A DNA stretch of 20,651 bases. Source: Bacteroidales bacterium (lineage in GTDB: Bacteria; Bacteroidota; Bacteroidia; Bacteroidales; VadinHA17). The notes below the pieces were generated by a model, which was given only the letters and a program-made list of their open reading frames with translations, did not search any database and was not told where the DNA came from. The stretch covers positions 1-20,651 of the forward strand of contig WFRO01000388.1 in assembly GCA_015486475.1 (NCBI GenBank), written 5' to 3'. This document shows, one piece after another, positions 15,480 through 20,651 of this stretch; the first letter of the stretch is position 1, and the number at the start of each line of letters is the position of its first letter. The position numbers were made by a program, and so were the translations under genes.

Positions 15480-16163
15480 ATGAACATACAGGACGATTTC
15501 AGAAAATATGCTACCAAACACCTGGGGATCAACTCCCTCGGACTTGAAAAATATGCCCAGGTATATAACAACTACATCTCTCCGACGATCATTGAGGAAC
15601 GTCAGCTCAATGTGGCCTCCATGGATGTTTTCTCACGGCTGATGATGGACCGGATCATTTTCCTGGGTCTGGCCATCGACGATTACGTAGCCAACATCGT
15701 GGAAGCACAGCTTCTTTACCTGGAATCGGCCGATCCCGGGAAAGACATCCAGATCTACCTTAACACTCCCGGCGGGTCGGTCTATGCCGGCTTGGGGATC
15801 TATGACACCATGCAGTATATCGGATGTGATGTAGCTACCATCTGCACAGGCATGGCCGCCTCCATGGGTGCCATCCTGCTTTGTGCCGGCACAAAAGGCA
15901 AACGCTCGGCACTGAAACATTCGCGCGTGATGATCCACCAGCCTATGGGAGGCGTACAAGGCCCCGCCTCTGACATTGAGATCACCACCCGCGAGATCGT
16001 CAAACTGCGCCATGAACTCTACCAGATCATCGCCGACCATTCCGGGAACCCCATCAAGAAAGTGGCCAAGGATTCCGACAGGGATTTCTGGATGACCGCC
16101 GAAGAAGCCAAAAAATACGGCATGATCGATGAGGTGCTGGTGCGTAACAACGGGAAAAAATAA
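15480..16163 (+). CDS. clpP: ATP-dependent Clp protease proteolytic subunit ClpP
   Basis: This 227-aa serine peptidase forms the tetradecameric proteolytic chamber used with ClpX. The catalytic triad is visible by alignment to E. coli ClpP. Ser128 lies in GMAASMGA (124-131), His153 in MIHQPMGG, and Asp202 in SDRDFW. The oxyanion and handle segments TPGGSVYAGLGIYDTMQ and the GTKGKRSALKHSR strand are intact, so the subunit should be active. The N-terminal region before residue 45 is longer than in E. coli and probably includes a processed propeptide. The gene follows tig by 37 bp and is followed by a hairpin just before clpX. Confidence 0.97.
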   Translation: MNIQDDFRKYATKHLGINSLGLEKYAQVYNNYISPTIIEERQLNVASMDVFSRLMMDRIIFLGLAIDDYVANIVEAQLLYLESADPGKDIQIYLNTPGGSVYAGLGIYDTMQYIGCDVATICTGMAASMGAILLCAGTKGKRSALKHSRVMIHQPMGGVQGPASDIEITTREIVKLRHELYQIIADHSGNPIKKVAKDSDRDFWMTAEEAKKYGMIDEVLVRNNGKK

Positions 16164-16195
16164 TTTTGTTCCCTTACCATTCCTTTTAACACCTG

Positions 16196-16227
16196 ATGAG
16201 GGTGCTTTTAACCCTCATTGATTTTTT
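16196..16227 (+). terminator. Hairpin with T run between clpP and clpX
   Basis: ATGAGGGT (16196-16203) and ACCCTCAT (16211-16218) form a perfect 8-bp stem with a 7-nt loop. Three bases and six Ts (16222-16227) follow. The shape fits an intrinsic terminator for clpP, though the three-base gap before the T run weakens it. The T run ends 11 nt before the clpX ATG, so the structure could also affect clpX expression. Confidence 0.6.
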
Positions 16228-16238
16228 GTATATTTACT

Positions 16239-17474
16239 ATGAAAAAAAACGCAGGTCCCATGGAACGATGTTCTTTCTGCGGACGTGAAAAAAAAGATAC
16301 CAACCTCCTCATTTCGGGGATAAGCGGATACATCTGTGACCACTGTATCGAGCAGGCCTATGGCATCCTGCAGGAGGAGCTGAAAGGCCGCAGCAATTTC
16401 AATGTCAATGACATACAACTTCTGAAGCCGGTAGAGATCAAAAAATTCCTCGACGAATATGTGATCGGCCAGGAGGAAGCCAAGAAATATATCTCGGTGG
16501 CGGTGTACAACCACTACAAGCGTCTGTTGCAGCCGCCCGCCGACGATGACACTGAGATCGAGAAATCGAACATCATCCTGGTCGGGGAGACAGGCACGGG
16601 CAAGACCCTGCTGGCCCGCACCATCGCCCGGATGCTGCATGTGCCTTTCACCATCGTCGACGCCACGGTGCTCACCGAGGCCGGTTACGTGGGAGAGGAT
16701 ATCGAGAGCCTCCTGACGCGTCTGCTGCAAGCCGCCGATTATGATGTGGCAGCCGCCGAGAAAGGCATCGTCTTCATCGACGAGATCGACAAGATCGCCC
16801 GCAAAGGCGATAACCCCTCCATCACCCGCGACGTGTCGGGCGAAGGGGTACAGCAGGGACTGCTCAAGCTGCTCGAAGGTGCCGTGGTCAACGTACCCCC
16901 CCAGGGAGGCCGCAAACATCCCGAACAGAAAATGATCCCCGTGGATACCAAGAACATTCTCTTTATCTGCGGCGGAGCCTTCGACGGCATAGAGAAAAAG
17001 ATCGCCCAGCGCCTCAACACGCAGGTGGTGGGCTTCGGCGCCTCCCGGAACCGCGAGCACATCGACAAGGATAATCTGTTGCAGTACATCGCACCACAGG
17101 ACCTCAAAGCTTACGGTCTCATCCCCGAGATCATAGGCCGTCTGCCGGTGCTGACCTACCTGCACCCCCTCGACAGGAAAGCCCTGCGACGCATACTCAC
17201 CGAGCCCAGGAACGCCATCATCAAACAGTACATCAAACTGTTCCAGATGGACGGCATAGAGCTTACCTTCGACAAGGCCGTGCTCGACTACATCGTCGAC
17301 AAAGCCATCGAATTCCGCCTGGGGGCCCGCGGACTGCGCTCCATCTGCGAAACGATCATGATGGACGCCATGTTCAAGGTGCCGGGAACCAACAAGAAAA
17401 AGCTGACCATCACCCTCAAGTATGCCAAAGAAAAACTCGAAGGGGTCAACCTGCGGAAATTAAAAGTGGCCTGA
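16239..17474 (+). CDS. clpX: ATP-dependent Clp protease ATP-binding subunit ClpX
   Basis: This AAA+ unfoldase (411 aa from ATG 16239) recognises substrates and threads them into ClpP. The N-terminal C4 zinc finger uses C11, C14, C33 and C36 (CSFCGREKK...ICDHC). Walker A is GETGTGKT at 116-123, the pore loop GYVGED at 149-154, and Walker B FIDEID at 179-184. The ClpP-docking loop appears as VVGFGAS and sensor 2 as GARGLRS near the C-terminus. A TTG at 16218 would extend the frame but falls in the hairpin region and is unlikely. The ATG at 16260 (MERCSFCGR) is a reasonable shorter start, especially if the TATATTTA at 16229-16236 is a promoter. The gene lies 75 bp after clpP and before the trp operon. 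Confidence 0.97.
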   Translation: MKKNAGPMERCSFCGREKKDTNLLISGISGYICDHCIEQAYGILQEELKGRSNFNVNDIQLLKPVEIKKFLDEYVIGQEEAKKYISVAVYNHYKRLLQPPADDDTEIEKSNIILVGETGTGKTLLARTIARMLHVPFTIVDATVLTEAGYVGEDIESLLTRLLQAADYDVAAAEKGIVFIDEIDKIARKGDNPSITRDVSGEGVQQGLLKLLEGAVVNVPPQGGRKHPEQKMIPVDTKNILFICGGAFDGIEKKIAQRLNTQVVGFGASRNREHIDKDNLLQYIAPQDLKAYGLIPEIIGRLPVLTYLHPLDRKALRRILTEPRNAIIKQYIKLFQMDGIELTFDKAVLDYIVDKAIEFRLGARGLRSICETIMMDAMFKVPGTNKKKLTITLKYAKEKLEGVNLRKLKVA

Positions 17475-17476
17475 CA

Positions 17477-17506
17477 TTTGGATTATTCATTTTTTTTCTA
17501 TTTTTG
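17477..17506 (+). promoter_or_regulatory. trp operon promoter (TTTG-N18-TATTTTTG)
   Basis: TTTG at 17477-17480 and TATTTTTG at 17499-17506 are separated by 18 nt. Both match the Bacteroidetes sigma consensus (TTTG, about 19-21 nt, TAnnTTTG), and this is the best two-part promoter in the window. It starts right at the end of clpX. A start near 17512 would place the leader peptide ATG only about 8 nt into the transcript. Confidence 0.75.
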
Positions 17507-17519
17507 TCAGCAACAACCA

Positions 17520-17585
17520 ATGAAAATGACGCAGAAATTCAATACATGCTGGTGGTGGCTTTGCGATAAGAGGATCTTACCGTAA
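17520..17585 (+). CDS. trpL: trp operon leader peptide with three consecutive Trp codons
   Basis: This small frame of 21 codons plus TAA begins MKMTQKFN and contains TCWWWLC at residues 9-15, ending DKRILP. The three TGG codons are at 17550-17558. Tryptophan is otherwise rare, so a WWW run in a tiny frame directly upstream of trpE is the hallmark of an attenuation leader: ribosomes stall here when charged tRNA-Trp is scarce. It follows a good promoter and precedes a strong intrinsic terminator and then trpE. Its final codons and stop overlap an RNA segment complementary to the terminator, which ties its translation to terminator formation. The product is probably not itself functional. Confidence 0.88.
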   Translation: MKMTQKFNTCWWWLCDKRILP

Positions 17586-17635
17586 AGAGGAAGCTGCATG
17601 CAAAGAACAGAAGGCTTACCGTTGCGGTAAGCCTT
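17563..17635 (+). promoter_or_regulatory. trp attenuator: competing antiterminator and terminator segments
   Basis: Segment 1 (GCGATAAG, 17563-17570) can pair with segment 2 (CTTACCGT, 17576-17583) with one A-C mismatch. Segment 2 is repeated as segment 3 (17615-17622), the 5' arm of the terminator. An alternative long hairpin is possible. 17576-17585 pairs with 17622-17631 over 10 bp including one G-U, enclosing a second helix of 17589-17594 (GGAAGC) with 17614-17620 (GCTTACC, one bulged A). This structure uses both terminator arms and so excludes the terminator. A ribosome stalled at the Trp codons would cover segment 1 and leave the antiterminator free. A ribosome at the stop codon would cover segment 2 and allow termination. 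Pairings are seen by hand; energies were not computed. Confidence 0.8.
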
Positions 17636-17639
17636 TTTT
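17611..17639 (+). terminator. Intrinsic terminator of the trp leader (attenuator terminator)
   Basis: AAGGCTTACCG (17611-17621) and CGGTAAGCCTT (17625-17635) form a perfect 11-bp stem with a TTG loop, running into Ts at 17634-17639 and again at 17641-17643. It lies between the leader peptide stop and the trpE start, so it stops transcription before the structural genes unless the antiterminator forms. Confidence 0.92.
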
Positions 17640-17666
17640 GTTTGGAAAAACAGGAAGGAAACACAA

Positions 17667-19076
17667 ATGAACATGGAAAAATTCACCCTACGCACCGTCA
17701 TGAAACAGGTACTCTCGGACACGACCACGCCGGTGGCCATCTACCTGAAGCTGCGGGAGATCTATCCCGGAGCTTTGCTGCTGGAGAGCTCCGACTACCA
17801 CAGCAGCGAGGACAGTCTCTCCATCATCTGCCTGGAGCCGGTCGCCTCCATCACCGTGCAGGATTTCTTTGTGCAGGAAGAGATCAGGGACCTGTATAAA
17901 AAAGAGCATGCCCTGGAAGGATCACTGGCGCCCGTGCTGAAAAGTTTCATGGAGCGGTTTGATTTTGTGGAGACCACACCTGTTCCGGCCAACGGTTTTT
18001 TCGGATATACCTCCTACGACGCGGTGCAGTATTTCGAGACGATACGCCTCAGCGCTCCCGCGGCAGAGAAAAGCTGTATCCCCGACCTGCGTTACAGCCT
18101 TTACCGGTATGTGATCACCATCAACCATTTCAACAACACCATGATCATTGCGGAAAATCTTTTCGACGGTGAAACTTCCGGGCTGGAAAAGATAGAGATG
18201 TTCATCCATAAAATGGCGGTCTCTGCCGGGACGTTCCGGTCTGTGGGAGAGGAACGGTCCCATCTCACCGATGAAGATTTTCTGTCGATGATCGGGGAAG
18301 GAAAGAAACACTGCTACCGCGGGGATGTTTTCCAGATCGTTCTCTCGCGCCGCTACGAGCAGTCCTACCGGGGGGATGATTTCAATCTCTACCGTGCCCT
18401 GCGGTCGGTCAACCCTTCTCCCTATCTTTTTTATTTTGATTACGGCGATTACCGTATCTTCGGTTCCTCCCCCGAGACCCACATCAGGATCGCCGGCGGG
18501 AGAGCCTATATCAATCCCATCGCCGGCACTTTCCGCCGCACCGGCAACGACGAGGAAGACAAAAAGAGGGCGCTGGAGCTCGCACGTGACGAGAAAGAGA
18601 ACGCCGAGCACATCATGCTGGTCGACCTGGCCCGCAACGACCTGAGCCGCTATGGATCCGATGTGCAGGTGGAGAAGTTCCGGGAGATCCAGTTCTATTC
18701 CCATGTGATCCACATGGTCTCCACCGTGTCGGCACATCTTGAGGAAGATGCCGGGAGCCTGGAGATGTTCGGCGCCACCTTCCCCGCCGGCACCCTCACC
18801 GGCGCTCCCAAGTACCGCGCCATGGAGCTGATAGACACCCTGGAAAAGGAGGCCCGCGGCTTTTACGGCGGGGCGCTGGGTTTTATCCACGCCAACGGCG
18901 ACCTCAACCATGCGATCATGATACGCTCCTTCCTCAGCAAAGAGAACACCCTCTTTTACCAGGCAGGCGCCGGCGTGGTCTCCCGGTCTCAGGAGGAAAA
19001 TGAGCTCCAGGAAGTGAACAACAAGCTGGCCGCCCTCAAAAAGGCGATCACAATGGCAGAAGAGATGGAAGGATGA
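17667..19076 (+). CDS. trpE: Anthranilate synthase component I
   Basis: This 469-aa subunit converts chorismate with ammonia or glutamine-derived ammonia to anthranilate, the first committed step of tryptophan synthesis. The N-terminal domain carries the Trp feedback motif LLES at 38-41, and NPSPYLFYF later completes the inhibitor pocket. The chorismate-binding domain shows SSPETHIRI, NPIAGTFRRTG, ARNDLSRYG, TFPAGTLTGAPKYRAM and YGGALGFI, all as in TrpE rather than PabB. An AGGAAGG at 17652-17658 sits 8 nt before the ATG at 17667; a second ATG follows at 17673. Expression should be controlled by the upstream attenuator. The stop codon lies inside a purine-rich repeat phrase, and a 155-bp repeat-filled gap separates it from trpG. 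Confidence 0.97.
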   Translation: MNMEKFTLRTVMKQVLSDTTTPVAIYLKLREIYPGALLLESSDYHSSEDSLSIICLEPVASITVQDFFVQEEIRDLYKKEHALEGSLAPVLKSFMERFDFVETTPVPANGFFGYTSYDAVQYFETIRLSAPAAEKSCIPDLRYSLYRYVITINHFNNTMIIAENLFDGETSGLEKIEMFIHKMAVSAGTFRSVGEERSHLTDEDFLSMIGEGKKHCYRGDVFQIVLSRRYEQSYRGDDFNLYRALRSVNPSPYLFYFDYGDYRIFGSSPETHIRIAGGRAYINPIAGTFRRTGNDEEDKKRALELARDEKENAEHIMLVDLARNDLSRYGSDVQVEKFREIQFYSHVIHMVSTVSAHLEEDAGSLEMFGATFPAGTLTGAPKYRAMELIDTLEKEARGFYGGALGFIHANGDLNHAIMIRSFLSKENTLFYQAGAGVVSRSQEENELQEVNNKLAALKKAITMAEEMEG

Positions 19077-19092
19077 ACGACGAATGGAAAGA

Positions 19093-19116
19093 TGGAATAT
19101 TGGAATATTGGAATAA
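19093..19116 (+). repeat. 8-bp tandem units TGGAATAT, TGGAATAT, TGGAATAA
   Basis: Three adjacent octamers in the trpE-trpG gap; the last differs in its final base. They follow the shared phrase GGAAGGATGAACGACGAA (19067-19084) that spans the trpE stop codon. Confidence 0.75.
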
Positions 19117-19127
19117 TGGGGGGTGAA

Positions 19128-19154
19128 CTCCAAGTACTCCAAGTACTCTAAGTA
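19128..19154 (+). repeat. 9-bp tandem units CTCCAAGTA (three copies)
   Basis: CTCCAAGTA is repeated at 19128 and 19137, then as CTCTAAGTA at 19146 with one substitution. The following 19155-19206 contains looser repeats built on AAGGCAAAAG and ATAAGGC. The whole tract is inside the trp operon between trpE and trpG. Confidence 0.75.
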
Positions 19155-19210
19155 CTCCACACTCAACATAAACTAAGGCAAAAGTAATAAGGCATAAGGC
19201 AAAAGGAAGG

Positions 19211-19231
19211 ATGAACCATGAACTATGAACT
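19211..19231 (+). repeat. Heptamer repeats ATGAACC, ATGAACT, ATGAACT running into the trpG start codon
   Basis: Three 7-bp units, each opening with ATG, directly precede the trpG start, whose ATGAG continues the pattern. The ATGs at 19211, 19218 and 19225 each open very short frames that close within 10 codons, so only the ATG at 19232 gives TrpG. The upstream GGAAGGATGAAC repeats the phrase found after trpE and at the left window edge. Confidence 0.8.
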
Positions 19232-19804
19232 ATGAGAAAGATAGTAGTTATTGACAATTACGATTCCTTCACCTACAACCTGGTGCATTACCTGCGGGAG
19301 ATCACGGGGGAGCAGGTGGATGTATATCGCAACGATGAGATAGAGCCCGAAGCGTTGGCAGGGTATGACAAGATCGTCATTTCGCCCGGCCCCGGCATTC
19401 CGGTGGAGGCCGGCAACACACCTGCCATCATCCGCCGCTGGGCAAAGGAGAAAAGCATCCTGGGTATATGCCTGGGCCACCAGGCTATCGCCGAAGCGTT
19501 CGGGGGCAGGCTCATTAACCTCGAAGAGCCCTACCACGGCATACGGTCGGAGATACACATTTTGGCCGAAGACCCGTTGTTCTCGGAGGTGCCGGAGACC
19601 TTCCTGGCCGGAAGGTATCACTCGTGGGTGGTGGACCGTGACAGCCTGCCGGCAGAGATGACCGTTACCAGCGAGGACAGCGAAGGACAGGTCATGGGCA
19701 TATCACACAGAGAGCTGGACGTCAGAGGCCTGCAGTTCCACCCAGAATCGGTCATGACAGAATATGGATATAAGATAATAGAAAACTGGATCGTAAAAGA
19801 TTGA
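19232..19804 (+). CDS. trpG: Anthranilate synthase component II (glutamine amidotransferase)
   Basis: This 190-aa class I glutamine amidotransferase supplies ammonia to TrpE. The triad is Cys80 in GICLGHQ, His170 and Glu172 in QFHPES. The oxyanion region SPGPGIP is at 51-57 and the N-terminal signature is IDNYDSFTYNLVHYL. It closely resembles both TrpG and PabA, which can be the same protein in some bacteria; its place between trpE and trpD favours TrpG. The start codon continues an upstream heptamer repeat that offers three out-of-frame or quickly closed ATGs. The stop is 3 nt before the trpD ATG, so trpG and trpD are tightly linked. Confidence 0.96.
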   Translation: MRKIVVIDNYDSFTYNLVHYLREITGEQVDVYRNDEIEPEALAGYDKIVISPGPGIPVEAGNTPAIIRRWAKEKSILGICLGHQAIAEAFGGRLINLEEPYHGIRSEIHILAEDPLFSEVPETFLAGRYHSWVVDRDSLPAEMTVTSEDSEGQVMGISHRELDVRGLQFHPESVMTEYGYKIIENWIVKD

Positions 19805-19807
19805 ACC

Positions 19808-20651
19808 ATGAAAAAAATTCTTGAACGACTCTCCCGGGGAGAAATCCTCAGCACCCATGAGGCCCGCGAAGTGATGACCGGCATAGGCACCGGCCAATAC
19901 ACGGATGCTGAGATCGCCGCTTTTCTGACTTTCTACATCATGCGTCCCGTTACAGCCGGCGAGCTGGCAGGGTTCCGGCAGGCTCTGCTCACCCTGGCCG
20001 TGCCGGTGAACCTGAACGGCCTGCGCACCCTCGACGTATGCGGCACCGGCGGTGACGGCCATAACACCTTCAACATCTCCACCCTCACGGCTTTCGTCTG
20101 TGCCGGCGCCGGCGCCAGGGTCGTCAAGCATGGCAACGCTGCTGCCTCCTCGACCGCCGGCTCGTCGGATGTGATGCAGGAGCTGGGCTACCGGTTTTCG
20201 GCCGACACGGACAAGCTGAGGAGGGAACTGGAGATCACCGGCCTCTGTTACCTGCACGCTCCTCTCTTTCACCCCGCCCTTAAAAAGGTGGCGCCGGTGC
20301 GAAAAGCGCTGGGAATAAGGACCTTCTTCAACATCCTCGGTCCCATGGTCAACCCCGCCCGTCCGCAGAGCCAGCTCGTGGGGGTCTTCAGCCGCGACGT
20401 GCAGGACCTCTACGGGGGCGTATATGCCGGCACCGGCACCGACTATGCCATCGTCCACAGCCTCGACGGCTACGACGAGATCAGCCTCACCGCGCCGGCA
20501 CGTCTGCTGAACCCCGCCGGAGAGACCACCCTCACCCCGCAACATCTCCGGCTGCCGCAAAACCGGCCTGAAGAACTGGCCGGCGGTAAGGATGTAAAAG
20601 AAAACGTTTCCCTGCTCCTGAACATCCTGCGCGGTGAAGGCACCCCCGCAC
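19808..20651 (+). CDS. trpD: Anthranilate phosphoribosyltransferase, partial (3' end beyond window)
   Basis: The frame opens at ATG 19808 (MKKILERLSRGEIL), 3 nt after the trpG stop, and runs without a stop to the window edge, giving 281 codons of an expected roughly 330. TrpD transfers the phosphoribosyl group of PRPP to anthranilate. The PRPP-binding glycine loop is CGTGGDG at 78-84, followed by NIST at 89-92 and KHGN at 107-110. GIRTFFNILGPMVNPARP covers the conserved RTxFNxLGPLxNP block, and HSLDGYDEISLT is also typical. All core motifs are intact. The reading frame is rich in G and C at third positions. It would share the attenuator-controlled transcript with trpE and trpG, and the remaining trp genes probably follow. 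Confidence 0.95.
   Translation, partial: MKKILERLSRGEILSTHEAREVMTGIGTGQYTDAEIAAFLTFYIMRPVTAGELAGFRQALLTLAVPVNLNGLRTLDVCGTGGDGHNTFNISTLTAFVCAGAGARVVKHGNAAASSTAGSSDVMQELGYRFSADTDKLRRELEITGLCYLHAPLFHPALKKVAPVRKALGIRTFFNILGPMVNPARPQSQLVGVFSRDVQDLYGGVYAGTGTDYAIVHSLDGYDEISLTAPARLLNPAGETTLTPQHLRLPQNRPEELAGGKDVKENVSLLLNILRGEGTPA

Noticed and set aside
17922..19169. A 415-codon open frame on the minus strand opposite trpE
   Set aside because: It mirrors trpE, whose motifs are complete; its start lies in the repeat tract and its N-terminus (LEYLEYLEYLE) is just translated repeat.

Overview
The window looks like chromosomal DNA of a member of Bacteroidota (Bacteroidetes), probably Bacteroidales or a close relative, with moderately high GC. 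Four grounds support this. Exact matches to the Bacteroidetes -7 promoter element TAnnTTTG precede a tRNA, clpP, the trp leader and recQ. Trigger factor, ClpP, ClpX, LptB and TatC are of the type found in this phylum. A beta-propeller LytS-type sensor kinase is present. The organism is inferred from these features; no marker such as 16S rRNA is in the window.

Left half (24-10203, all minus strand). recQ is followed by a five-gene cluster read right to left: a sensor kinase with propeller, Y_Y_Y and His_kinase domains; a TolC-type outer-membrane channel; an HlyD-type periplasmic adaptor; and two ABC-2 type permeases. Spacing is tight (23-bp overlap, 10-bp gap, 16-bp gap, 4-bp ATGA overlap), so this is very probably one operon for an envelope-spanning exporter under or near its own sensor. 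No ATPase gene and no LytTR response regulator is visible in the cluster.

Middle (10377-14033). tatC, lptB and a small DUF4870-like membrane protein run on the plus strand. They converge on a minus-strand beta-propeller (SMP-30-like) putative lipoprotein. The 231-bp convergent gap holds 7- and 8-bp tandem repeats and a REP-like hairpin. A tRNA-Leu(UAG) with its own promoter and terminator follows.

Right half (14057-17474) is the conserved proteostasis block tig-clpP-clpX. It is followed by a trp operon: promoter, a 21-residue leader peptide with three consecutive Trp codons, a terminator with a nested competing antiterminator, then trpE, a repeat-filled 155-bp gap, trpG, and trpD cut by the window end. 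The best candidate for a notable regulatory system is this trp attenuator. The second theme is a recurring vocabulary of short purine-rich tandem repeats that fills several intergenic gaps and touches the stop or start codons of neighbouring genes.
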